Notes under the pieces: model-generated
Databases searched by the model: none
What the model was told of the DNA's origin: nothing
The model's input: the letters and a program-made list of their open reading frames with translations, nothing else
Assembly (NCBI GenBank): GCA_964394975.1
Contig: CAYMZR010000020.1
Span: forward strand, 1-25,988
Length of the DNA: 25,988 bases
Direction: 5' to 3'
Origin: UBA11996 sp964394975
GTDB taxonomy: Bacteria > Chloroflexota > Dehalococcoidia > Lucifugimonadales > UBA826
Translations under genes and position numbers: made by a program
Part shown: positions 15,156-22,877 of the stretch, piece by piece
Position numbering within the stretch: the first letter of the stretch is position 1
Layout of the letters: every line of letters begins with the position of its first letter

Positions 15156-15728
15156 TCAGTTGGTTTCTAAGTCCCGATACCGGAATTGGAATTTAATTAA
15201 TACGGCTCCAGCTAATATTAGTACAGAGATGGTTGCCATAAGATCTAAGTGGACCAACCACCCGGCAATTATCGTAGATATAAATGCGAAAACTCCTGTA
15301 TAGGATGGTCTTCTGGTCATAATTAGTATCAGGAAGGATGGGATAACGGCTATCAAAGCTCCAATGGGAAGAAGAACTATCCCGGCACCCATGGTCGTAG
15401 CCATACCGATACCTCCGGATCTTCCCCACGGATTTATGATCATATGCCCAATGAGGAAAAATATAATTCCAATAGTTGCAATCCAGGTTGGGTATTCCAA
15501 CAGAATTATTGGAAATGTGATGATCAACCCTTTCGCTAGATCAACAAAGAACACAGATATCCCATACATAGGTCCGATTTCAGCGTATATATTTGAAGCT
15601 CCGGGATTACCGGTGCCTTGTGAGCGGATGTCGACTTTCTTAAGTTTAGATATGCAATCTCCGATTGATATGGTTCCAATGAAATAAGAAGTGATTGCCC
15701 AAATGGCTGATATGATGAGATAGTTCAA
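15156..15728 (-). CDS. plsY: PlsY-like glycerol-3-phosphate acyltransferase, altered motif 3
   Basis: This 190-residue integral membrane protein has five to six spans and the PlsY layout. Motif 1 reads SQGTGNPGASN (36-46). Motif 2 reads DLAKG (63-67). Motif 3 has GH (94-95), Pro100 and then GGIGMAT (105-111). PlsY transfers an acyl group from acyl-phosphate to glycerol-3-phosphate, the first step of phospholipid synthesis. Canonical motif 3 is GGKGxAT; here the lysine is Ile107, so activity or substrate may differ. The start is TTG (15726-15728); no ATG or GTG lies in the open frame upstream. It is monocistronic as seen and converges with the B12 regulator gene. It may be a second, specialised PlsY, because the genome should also carry a canonical one elsewhere. 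Confidence 0.85.
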   Translation of the reverse strand: MNYLIISAIWAITSYFIGTISIGDCISKLKKVDIRSQGTGNPGASNIYAEIGPMYGISVFFVDLAKGLIITFPIILLEYPTWIATIGIIFFLIGHMIINPWGRSGGIGMATTMGAGIVLLPIGALIAVIPSFLILIMTRRPSYTGVFAFISTIIAGWLVHLDLMATISVLILAGAVLIKFQFRYRDLETN

Positions 15729-15870
15729 GCTTTTTGTAACTCTTCTGTGAAAATACCTATATTTTCAATAAAAGGTAACACACAGCCAAAGAGAGGACTG
15801 AAATTTCTAGGGTTCAAAATAGAAAAACCTGAATAAAATAAAAGGTGACGCGATAAATATTCCCGCAGAA

Positions 15871-16200
15871 GTGGTAAAAGATAAATCAATTACAAAAGGT
15901 CTTATTGGTTGTTTTCCTTTCATTGCATCTTCCATATTTTTGCACGCAAGTTTTTACTACAAAGATAACCTTGTAGAGGGTTATTATTGGTTCCACTCCA
16001 ATACGCAAATGCTCATGTGGGTGGCAGTGTTAATGTGGGCTCTTGGTGTGTTTGCAGTATGTCTCTTTGTTTGGCACTCTAAAATGATGGCAACTAAACG
16101 GAGTTTTCATAGTTTGGTTCCTATTGGGTTGGCCATTTCGGTCGGAACGGTATGCACGTTAGTCGATGTTTATATTCTTTGGTATTACGACGTTTTATAG
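15871..16200 (+). CDS. Small three-span membrane protein of unknown function
   Basis: The product has 109 residues and begins at GTG (15871); the frame is open for only 16 codons upstream, with no ATG, and no clear ribosome site is seen. Spans are about 10-28, 49-69 and 83-105. Histidines flank the spans (FLHASFYY, YYWFHSN, VWHSKMMATKRSFHS), a pattern compatible with metal or haem contact, but no family is recognised. It is divergent from the PlsY-like gene and 40 bases upstream of the peroxiredoxin on the same strand, so the two may be cotranscribed. Confidence 0.55.
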   Translation: MVKDKSITKGLIGCFPFIASSIFLHASFYYKDNLVEGYYWFHSNTQMLMWVAVLMWALGVFAVCLFVWHSKMMATKRSFHSLVPIGLAISVGTVCTLVDVYILWYYDVL

Positions 16201-16240
16201 TCAAATTAATTGAAAACATATGTTAGGTAGGTTGTTAAGT

Positions 16241-16702
16241 ATGCCATTGTAAGTAGGAAATACAATTCCTGAATTCTCTTTTTACGACAGTAATCATAGA
16301 GAAAGAAATTCGAAAGAATTTATCGGAGCCAAAACGCTATTTGCCTTCTTTCCCGGTGCCTTTACGAATGTTTGTACTGATGAGTTATGTCAGATTGACA
16401 ATATGATGAACAAATTTAATGACTCTGACGTTAAAGTGGTTGGAATTTCGTCAGATTCCCCATTTGTATTAAATGCTTGGGCAACTCAGAACGGTATATG
16501 TTATGACTTGATTAGCGATTACAATCTTGATTGTATTGATGCTTTTGGAGTTTCTTTTATAGGCCTTGCTGGCCTAGCGGGGTATAGGAGCTCTAATCGT
16601 GCGGTTTTTATTGCAGATAAGGATGGGACACTGATTTATAGTTGGGAGGGAGAGCATCCTGGAGTTACTCCGGATTATAAGGCCATTCTAGCCCATATTT
16701 GA
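16241..16702 (+). CDS. Peroxiredoxin (AhpC/TSA-type), with an in-frame stop at codon 4
   Basis: The frame encodes VGNTIPEFSFYD, then FFPGAFTNVCTDELC. This contains the peroxidatic PxxxTxxC motif and a second cysteine five residues on. GISSDSPF, AVFIADKDG and PDYKAI follow, so this is a complete redoxin fold of about 150 residues that reduces peroxides with a thiol donor. The natural start should be ATG 16241 (preceded by GGTAGG), giving Met-Pro-Leu-stop-Val-Gly; the family usually reads MPLxVGD. The TAA at 16250-16252 replaces one codon, probably AAA or CAA. No ATG, GTG or TTG lies between the stop and ATG 16403, which is after the catalytic cysteine. The gene is therefore either freshly inactivated, misread in the assembly, or starts at a non-standard codon such as ATT 16265. 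The body is otherwise intact. Confidence 0.75.
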
Positions 16703-16935
16703 TTCACCAAAGTACATCAGAATTCAAATTAAATTCTTAATTGATCAATTAGGGAGTTCGAGTTTAGCAAGAAGTATTTCATTACCCATTGACATCAATT
16801 AATCTAGGTACTTAAAATATTTTGTAGTGCATACTAATAAAAATACAAAGGGTATACTAAATATTTCATATATTATGCACATTAAATAATAACTTGATGT
16901 CCTTTCTGTATTCATAAGGTAAGTGTAAAATAGGC

Positions 16936-18039
16936 ATGGAACGAATAATGGCAGTATTGACTATTACTGTGATTTTCGCTGCGTGTACTACAGAGGTAGT
17001 GAAAGAAGTCCCTGTAGAAGTTGTGGTTGAGAAGGAAGTTGTAAAAACTGTTGAGGTTCCAGGACAGACCGTCACTAAAGAAATCGTCGTTGAGCGGGAA
17101 TCTAACCCTGGAAAGTTGGTAATTTACTCAGGACGAAAAGAGAGTCTTATTGGCTCTATCATTGAAGAATTTGAGGATCTTACAGGGATCGATGTAGATG
17201 CCAAATATGGTAAAACTTTCCCGATCGCCACGATGATTTTGGAAGAGGGTGATAACAGCCCCGCTGATATCTATTACGCTCAAGATCCAGGGGGTCTTGG
17301 ATTTCTATCAGCAGAAGGTAGATTAGTTACACTGCCTGGTGATATGACTGAATCTGTTGCAGCTTGGGCAAAGCCTTCTGATGCTACATGGGTAGGAATA
17401 TCAGGTCGAGCTAGGGTTTTGGTTCATTCCGCCAATCTTGCTGATTTACCAGATTCATGTGAAGAATTGACAGATCCTAAGTGGAAGGGAAAGATTGGTT
17501 GGGCTCCCTCAAATAGCTCCTTTCAGACTATGGTTACAGGGATGAGGGTTATGTGGGGAGAAGAGAAAACTCAGCAGTGGCTCACGGATATGATGAGCAA
17601 TGATGTTGGGGTCTACCCCAAAAACACCCCTCAGGTAGCGGCCGCGGCAGCGGAAGAGATCAGTATAGGGTTAGTAAACCACTACTATCTCCACAGGTTT
17701 ATTTCTGAGCAAGGTGATGCCTTTAACGCAAGGAACCTTTTCTTAAGCGACGGTGGTCCCTGTAGTTTAGTGATGGTATCTGGAGCAGGAATTGTTAACA
17801 CCGGTAAAAACCGCGAAAATGCTGAAAAGTTCTTGAGGTTTATGACCTCGAAGGTTGCTCAGCAATACTTCACAGGTCAAATTTATGAATATCCAGTTTT
17901 GGCAGGCGACCACGGTGTAAAAACCCACATGTTGCTACCGGCCCTGGAAGAACTCAATAAGCCAGACTTAACCATGGAAGATCTGTCTGATTTGACAGGT
18001 ACCCAAGTCATATTTCGGGATTTGGGAATGCTAGATTAG
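16936..18039 (+). CDS. ABC-type iron(III) solute-binding lipoprotein (FbpA/FutA-like)
   Basis: The product has 367 residues. A short signal peptide ends in FAAC, so Cys17 is the likely lipidated residue. Residues 18-55 are a Val/Glu/Lys/Pro repeat linker (EVVKEVPVEVVVEKEVV). The binding fold runs from LVIYSGRKE (61-69) to the C-terminus. NHYYLHRF (248-255) supplies the paired tyrosines Tyr250-Tyr251 used for Fe3+ in FbpA/FutA proteins. The end (DLTGTQVIFRDLGML) is typical and complete. Such proteins deliver ferric iron to an inner-membrane permease and ATPase. Neither is intact here; only a 3' stump of an ATPase gene follows, so the protein must use a transporter elsewhere or be orphaned. ATG start with AAGGTAAG about 10 bases upstream. 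The 233-base region before it holds no gene. Confidence 0.88.
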   Translation: MERIMAVLTITVIFAACTTEVVKEVPVEVVVEKEVVKTVEVPGQTVTKEIVVERESNPGKLVIYSGRKESLIGSIIEEFEDLTGIDVDAKYGKTFPIATMILEEGDNSPADIYYAQDPGGLGFLSAEGRLVTLPGDMTESVAAWAKPSDATWVGISGRARVLVHSANLADLPDSCEELTDPKWKGKIGWAPSNSSFQTMVTGMRVMWGEEKTQQWLTDMMSNDVGVYPKNTPQVAAAAAEEISIGLVNHYYLHRFISEQGDAFNARNLFLSDGGPCSLVMVSGAGIVNTGKNRENAEKFLRFMTSKVAQQYFTGQIYEYPVLAGDHGVKTHMLLPALEELNKPDLTMEDLSDLTGTQVIFRDLGMLD

Positions 18040-18198
18040 ATAAAAAATAGCTTGCTGAAAGAAGTTTCCATGGGAGGAGGGACTTTATTAGTTGTAACCC
18101 ATGACATAGATTTGGCCTTGGATTACGCTGACAAAATCATATCCCTACAAGATGGTTTGGTTGTTTTTGATGGGCCCTCTTCTGATTTTCTTGCTTAG
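18040..18198 (+). pseudogene. 3' remnant of an ABC-transporter ATPase gene
   Basis: Directly after the lipoprotein stop, in the same frame, the sequence reads LLKEVSMGGG-TLLVVTHDID-LALDYADKII-SLQDGLVVFD-GPSSDFLA and then stops (TAG 18196-18198). This is the C-terminal part of an ABC ATPase: the switch-histidine strand (VVTHD) and the following DG-VVFDG segment. The Walker A, signature and Walker B parts are absent, as is any permease gene. A deletion between the binding-protein gene and the end of the ATPase gene would explain this. The fragment ends one base before the convergent MFS gene. An ATG at 18070 could start a 42-residue peptide, but that could not act as an ATPase. Confidence 0.8.
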
Positions 18199-19479
18199 CT
18201 ACACTTTTTTACGTGATGTCGGCTTCTTCGCCAAAAGAAATATAAGGCTCCCTATAAACCCTATTAGAGCCAGTATCAAAAACCCGTTGTTGTAATCTCC
18301 CTGTAGGTCAAATAAACGACCCGCGAAAATTGGACCGAACATTGTCATTAACATCATAGACATAGCTGATACACCCATGATTTTCCCAAATGATTTACGA
18401 CCGAAATAATCCCCTCTCATGGATGTTGTTATGGGTGCCCTTGCTCCAAACCCAATACCATAGACAACAGAAAAAACGACAGCCATCCACAGATTGGTGA
18501 CTAGTACTGCAATTGATACACCAATTGCCTGTATACATCCAAACAGACATACTGCTATATGTTTCGGGGTTCTGTCCCCCAAAAATCCTCCAAGGATTTG
18601 AGAAACTCCACCAATTCCCATTGCGATTCCCCAAATAAATGCGGCATTTTGCAGAGAAATCCCCTGATGTTTAAAAGCTAAGATCAAATGGACCATCATA
18701 GTGGATGTAAGCATGGCAGAGGCACCGTGGCCGACGGCAATATACCAAAACACTTTTTCCCTAAGGGCCTCAGATAATGAAAAATCGTTTCCTTCCATAT
18801 GCGTTGAGGAGTTAGCCGTACTTTCAACACTTTGAAGGGACATTTTGCCATCTGGGACTTCCCCTATTTCTTCTGGGGTGTTCTTAATAATTTTTGTTAT
18901 AGGTATCAGCAAAAGAGGAAAGAATATAGTCAACCCTAAAGCAGTTGCTTGCCAGCCCACATTCTCTGAGGAGATGAGTATGGCTAAGAATGGCACTATC
19001 GCAAAGGTCCCAATGGAGAATCCTACAGATCCTATGGACATAGCTAGACTTCTGTGTTTGGAGAACCAATTATTTATGATGACCGTCATTGGTATCCAAC
19101 CACCTAATGTCACCCCAAACATGATGGTAATGTATGAAATATAAAATATAGTTGGATCTAACCAACTGTCTCTAGAGTCAGTGATTGGGACGGTCTGGCT
19201 TAGACATAAAAAGCCAATTGAGGAAACAATTGCTCCCATACAAGCTACTTTTTTGCCTCCAATCCTGTCGATCACATAACCGACAAGTGGAGCGGCAATA
19301 CTACCTTCCAGTTGTCCCAATGAAAAGGCTACAGACAACTGTGTCCGGCTCCATCCGAATTCTGACTCCAATGAGTCTATCCAAAGCCCAGTGGCTCCGT
19401 ATGCAGGAGCAGATATCACAGCATTGACAATCAAAGCGGTGAAGGCGATCCACCAACCGTAAAAGAGACTAATTTTCAA
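18199..19479 (-). CDS. MFS transporter, oxalate/formate- or monocarboxylate-type
   Basis: The 426-residue protein has about 12 membrane spans in two halves split by a polar loop (about 205-235). The first half has GWWIAFTALIVNA, then FGWSRTQLSVAFSLGQ, and the DR-GGKK loop (DRIGGKKVA, 71-79) between spans 2 and 3, which is the MFS signature. The second half has FLGDRTPKHI. The GWSR...S segment resembles the OFA/MCT-like carriers that move mono- or dicarboxylates. The position beside LLM monooxygenase and aldolase genes fits uptake of an organic acid, but the substrate is not readable. Start is TTG 19477-19479. It is divergent from the LLM gene at 19613 and converges, with no spacer, on the ABC remnant. 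Confidence 0.88.
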   Translation of the reverse strand: MKISLFYGWWIAFTALIVNAVISAPAYGATGLWIDSLESEFGWSRTQLSVAFSLGQLEGSIAAPLVGYVIDRIGGKKVACMGAIVSSIGFLCLSQTVPITDSRDSWLDPTIFYISYITIMFGVTLGGWIPMTVIINNWFSKHRSLAMSIGSVGFSIGTFAIVPFLAILISSENVGWQATALGLTIFFPLLLIPITKIIKNTPEEIGEVPDGKMSLQSVESTANSSTHMEGNDFSLSEALREKVFWYIAVGHGASAMLTSTMMVHLILAFKHQGISLQNAAFIWGIAMGIGGVSQILGGFLGDRTPKHIAVCLFGCIQAIGVSIAVLVTNLWMAVVFSVVYGIGFGARAPITTSMRGDYFGRKSFGKIMGVSAMSMMLMTMFGPIFAGRLFDLQGDYNNGFLILALIGFIGSLIFLLAKKPTSRKKV

Positions 19480-19612
19480 GATATATTTATTGAGTTTATC
19501 CCAAAGTCGTACTGACTTTGTAATAATTTACTGTTTATTTGTCATGATCCAGATCCTCGCATATGATCTCATAAAATTGAACGCTACGATTGAATTCAAA
19601 GGACTGTGAAAG

Positions 19613-20788
19613 ATGAATCTCCCAGAAAAAATGAAATTTGGTATCTTTTTGGGTCCTTTCCATAAGGTAGGGGAAAATCCTACCTTGGCATTGGAAAGAG
19701 ATATGGAATTGATTCAGTGGTTGGACACCTTGGGCTATGACGAGGCTTGGATTGGTGAACACCATAGTGCCGGATGGGAAACTATATCTTCTCCAGAGTT
19801 GTTTATAGCGGCGGCGGCAGAAAGAACAAGGCGTATAAATCTTGGCACTGGCGTTGTAAGTCTGCCTTACCATCATCCATTTATGGTTGCTAATAGAATG
19901 GTCCAACTTGATCATATGACAAGAGGTAGAGTCATGCTTGGAGTGGGGCCAGGTGCTTTGCCAACAGACGCGTATATGATGGGTATAGATCCGACCAGCC
20001 AAAGAGAGAAAATGGATGAAGCTCTAGGGATTATTCTGAGACTTTTTACAGAACTTGAACCGATAACCTACAAATCGGATTGGTTTGAATTGAATGAGGC
20101 TTTGTTACAGCTTCGACCTTATCAAAAACCTTACATGCCAATTGCTGTCGCATCAATTCAGTCACCTGCTGGCGTTCAGCTTGCCGGTAAACATGGTGCT
20201 TCTGTTTTGACTATAACGGTACCGAGAGATCCTTTGTCTGATAGGGCCGATTATGGAAAATTGTGGGACATAGCAGAAGAATCTGCAGAAAAACATGGGC
20301 AAGTAGTGAAACGAGAAGATTGGCGTTTAGTGGTACCGGTGCATTTGGCTGAAACTAGAGAGAAGGCCCGCGAAGAAGCAAGAGAAGGAGCGGCAGGATT
20401 CTTGAGGGACTACACTGAGGGAACCAATGGCAGAAAACCTGTTTTTGATGGGCCCAGAAATCAGGTGGTTGACTGGATGTCCGATAACGGTTTCTGGATA
20501 GTTGGAACCCCGGATGACTGCATTGAGAGTATAAATAATTTGGCTCGAGAAAGTGGTGGGTTTGGTGGATTTTTGGTTCAGACAGTTGATTGGGCTCCTA
20601 GAGAAACCATACTCCGCAGCTATGAACTTTTAGCAAGATATGTTATGCCGCAGTTTCAAGGTTCTGTCGCTGGTATGGAAGTTTCAAATCAATGGGCTAA
20701 AGATAGGGTTGAGGTCCTTTTGGACGGCAGGATACGTGCCATAGAAAAGGCTAAGTCTGATTATGGTGGCTCAGTTAATCTCTCCTAA
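19613..20788 (+). CDS. LLM-class flavin-dependent monooxygenase
   Basis: The 391-residue luciferase-like TIM-barrel protein has WIGEHHSAGWE (about 45-55). The EHH motif marks the FMNH2-dependent monooxygenase branch. LGTGVVSLPYHHP and DHMTRGRVMLGVGPG (about 103-117) follow; these are the usual barrel segments of LuxA/limonene-monooxygenase-like enzymes. Such enzymes use reduced FMN and O2 to hydroxylate or cleave organic compounds, and need a separate flavin reductase, not found here. It has an extra C-terminal tail (about 350-391) compared with the LLM gene at 21620. Start is ATG; KMKFGIF at Met7 is a possible alternative. Its end overlaps the convergent HpaI-type gene by 4 bases. It is similar in the EHH and SPE-FIAA segments to the 21620-22714 product, so these are probably paralogues of the same subgroup. 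Confidence 0.87.
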   Translation: MNLPEKMKFGIFLGPFHKVGENPTLALERDMELIQWLDTLGYDEAWIGEHHSAGWETISSPELFIAAAAERTRRINLGTGVVSLPYHHPFMVANRMVQLDHMTRGRVMLGVGPGALPTDAYMMGIDPTSQREKMDEALGIILRLFTELEPITYKSDWFELNEALLQLRPYQKPYMPIAVASIQSPAGVQLAGKHGASVLTITVPRDPLSDRADYGKLWDIAEESAEKHGQVVKREDWRLVVPVHLAETREKAREEAREGAAGFLRDYTEGTNGRKPVFDGPRNQVVDWMSDNGFWIVGTPDDCIESINNLARESGGFGGFLVQTVDWAPRETILRSYELLARYVMPQFQGSVAGMEVSNQWAKDRVEVLLDGRIRAIEKAKSDYGGSVNLS

Positions 20789-21597
20789 ATCGGGTTTGTA
20801 TTTTCAATAATGTGTTTTGTTTGCTGCATTGCAGATTCGTATCCGTTGGTGATGGCGGTCACATCGTGACAGCAGTTTAGCCAAGTCGTTCCCCTAGCTA
20901 TTGCCATGCTCATAGATTCTCCCGGGTCAACTGCGGTGCCCATAAATTTTCCGTGTTTTTTGCAGGAAGCCCCAACCTTTTCAAAGGCTTCTAATATGAC
21001 TGGCTTAGAGATTGGGTCTCCTGGGTTTCGGTGGACACCATAGCTTTGAGATAAATCACCGGGTCCAACAAACAGGAGATCGATGCCATCGACTGATGCA
21101 ATATCATCGGATGCCTCCACACCTTCCTTGTCTTCTATCATCACACCTAACAAGATGTTTTCATTTGCGATGTCGAAATATGCTGGTTTTTCGCTTTTCC
21201 CGAAAAACGAATCTCTTCCTCCTCCCATACCGCGCATACCTTTTGGATGATATTTGGCCATTTCTACAAAAGCTCTTGCCTCTTCCCTACTTTTGCAATG
21301 TGGCCAAATCAAACCAGAGGCACCAATTTCGAGTGTTTTAATGACTTGGTTGTAAGGTCCATGGGGAATTCTTACGAATACGTCTATATCCCAAGTACGA
21401 GCTGCAAGTATAAGCGTACTAAGATCTTTGAAATCTGCATGACTGTGTTCCATGTCTATCCAGACACATTGGTACCCTACGGAAGCAATGGTTTCGACCA
21501 CCGTAGGATCAAAAACCCTATTAATTTCTGGCACCTTGATTGTTTGGCCATTCAACAATGCAGATTTTGTACGATTTTCTCGATAATCGTTAGCCAT
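20785..21597 (-). CDS. HpcH/HpaI-family aldolase
   Basis: The 270-residue protein is a class II (metal-dependent) pyruvate aldolase-type TIM barrel. WIDMEHSH holds His51, VRIPHG holds Arg76, MIEDKEG holds Glu155 and GPGDLS holds Asp181. These match HpaI His45, Arg70, Glu149 and Asp175 with a constant offset of six, so the base, the pyruvate-binding Arg and both metal ligands are present. It should cleave a 4-hydroxy-2-oxo acid to pyruvate (or oxaloacetate) and an aldehyde, or run the reverse; the aldehyde partner is not known. ATG start with AGGGGG upstream. It is 22 bases downstream of the LLM gene 21620-22714 in a two-gene leftward operon, which suggests that the oxygenase product is processed by this aldolase. 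Confidence 0.92.
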   Translation of the reverse strand: MANDYRENRTKSALLNGQTIKVPEINRVFDPTVVETIASVGYQCVWIDMEHSHADFKDLSTLILAARTWDIDVFVRIPHGPYNQVIKTLEIGASGLIWPHCKSREEARAFVEMAKYHPKGMRGMGGGRDSFFGKSEKPAYFDIANENILLGVMIEDKEGVEASDDIASVDGIDLLFVGPGDLSQSYGVHRNPGDPISKPVILEAFEKVGASCKKHGKFMGTAVDPGESMSMAIARGTTWLNCCHDVTAITNGYESAMQQTKHIIENTNPI

Positions 21598-21619
21598 ATT
21601 AACCCCCTATGCGATTAGT

Positions 21620-22714
21620 TTAATTAAGATTCGAACCGAGTTTGGGTATCACTTCATTTTGATACCGGGACATGCTTTCTAACCAGCTTTTTTTATCATT
21701 TTCGTCTATCCAGTCAAATGACATATTTATCAACGTCCCAAATGGACCTAGGAATTCTGTTATCTCTTGTAAACGGTCAATTACGGTATCAACCGACCCG
21801 GCGATAACTAGTTCATCCATCAGATATTCTTCAGTTATTTCACTATCCGATTGGGTTGGATCTGATTTCATGATGGCAAGCCCGGGCCCTTTTTGAATGG
21901 CCGAAGCAAGATACCTATAGGCTTTAGAGATACTATTGGTTTTGGCTTTTTTTATGGCTTCTTCGTCAGTATCCGCTATAAATATAGTACGCGCCAATTT
22001 CCAATCAGAACGATTCGCCTCCAGGTTAAGCGAATTTCTGGCATCAGAATAAGTTTTCCAGTTATCTTTTAATACTGGTAGAGAAGTAATGGAATGACTA
22101 AAAGGCGCAAATCCGTATTTGGCTGCTATCTTCGCAGAATTTGAATTGTAGCCGGTTACAGGAACTGATATCGGAGGGTGAGGGTTTTGTAGAGGTTTCT
22201 GTATTCTGCCGTATCCGATATCTTCATCGTGGCTTTTTAGAACGACATTCCAATAGTTTCCTGATATTTCGTATGGAGGCTCTTTTTCCCACATTTCCAA
22301 AATTATCCGCATTGATTCTTCGGACATTTCTTGCATCTTCGAACTTTCTAGCCCGTACATTTCAAAATCTGAAGGAGCACCTCCATGGCCGAATGCTACG
22401 TTAAGCCTACCATGCGAAAAATGATCCAAAAATGACAGTCGGTTTGCAACTTGTGCTGGATGATGGAAGTTTAGCAGAAGTGGTGCTGGCCCTATTCTAA
22501 TATTTTTTGTTTGCCGGAATCCAGCTGCAATAAACATTTCAGGGCTCACGATCGGTTCCCACGACAATGTATGGTGTTCACCTACCCAAAATTCACCAAT
22601 GCCAAGTTTATCAGCCTCGATTAATAGCTCCATATCTTCGTCGTGACATTGGGACAAATTTTTATCCGGGGGATGAAAGGGCATAATGAAGATTCCGGAT
22701 TTTATTCCAGACAT
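21620..22714 (-). CDS. LLM-class flavin-dependent monooxygenase
   Basis: The 364-residue luciferase-like protein has EFWVGEHHTLSWEPIVSPEMFIAA (about 41-64, read in parts), LNFHHPAQVANRLSFLDHFS and GRLNVAFGHGG. The EHH motif places it with FMNH2-dependent oxygenases. HPPISVPVTGYNS is the usual late-barrel strand. ATG start with GAGGTG about 6 bases upstream. It heads a leftward operon with the HpaI aldolase. It is divergent from the alpha/beta hydrolase gene, with which it shares a 163-base region. A minus-strand TTGTTG and TATACT with about 18 bases between them is a possible promoter there. Substrate unknown. Confidence 0.87.
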   Translation of the reverse strand: MSGIKSGIFIMPFHPPDKNLSQCHDEDMELLIEADKLGIGEFWVGEHHTLSWEPIVSPEMFIAAGFRQTKNIRIGPAPLLLNFHHPAQVANRLSFLDHFSHGRLNVAFGHGGAPSDFEMYGLESSKMQEMSEESMRIILEMWEKEPPYEISGNYWNVVLKSHDEDIGYGRIQKPLQNPHPPISVPVTGYNSNSAKIAAKYGFAPFSHSITSLPVLKDNWKTYSDARNSLNLEANRSDWKLARTIFIADTDEEAIKKAKTNSISKAYRYLASAIQKGPGLAIMKSDPTQSDSEITEEYLMDELVIAGSVDTVIDRLQEITEFLGPFGTLINMSFDWIDENDKKSWLESMSRYQNEVIPKLGSNLN

Positions 22715-22801
22715 TTAGACACCTCGTCAACTTGCATAAATATGGGTTCACTTGGTGGCAGTATAAAACTATGTCAGACAATACAACAAATTCTCAAAAC
22801 T

Positions 22802-22829
22802 CTGACTTTTACAAGATTTCCGCTATAAT
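22802..22829 (+). promoter_or_regulatory. Promoter of the hydrolase-LLM operon
   Basis: CTGACT (22802-22807, four of six matches to TTGACA) and a perfect TATAAT (22824-22829) are 16 bases apart. Transcription would start near 22836, about 42 bases upstream of the alpha/beta hydrolase ATG. A 14-base palindrome overlaps the -10 and the start point. Confidence 0.55.
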
Positions 22830-22839
22830 CGCGCGATTA
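22826..22839. promoter_or_regulatory. Perfect 14-base palindrome TAATCGCGCGATTA (candidate operator)
   Basis: The palindrome begins inside the -10 hexamer of the rightward promoter and runs over the expected start site, where a bound repressor would block transcription. Its GC core stands out in an AT-rich gap. No regulator gene lies in this part of the window, so the binding protein is unknown. Confidence 0.45.
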
Positions 22840-22877
22840 AGCGTTATATTAATGAATACTAACTTGAGGAATATGGA

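Noticed and set aside
15076..15303. Plus-strand frame with a hydrophobic start and an AAGGAAAT-like ribosome site
   Set aside because: Most of it is antisense to the PlsY-like gene, whose motifs are clear; the hydrophobic reading reflects complementary membrane-protein codons. Only about 80 bases are free of the other gene.
16738..16751. Perfect palindrome TAATTGATCAATTA downstream of the peroxiredoxin
   Set aside because: It is almost pure AT, no promoter or T-run is next to it, and such palindromes arise by chance in AT-rich gaps. It is kept only as a note.
16866..17075. Minus-strand frame rich in Thr/Ser/Val
   Set aside because: It is the antisense reading of the lipoprotein's repetitive Val/Glu/Lys linker.
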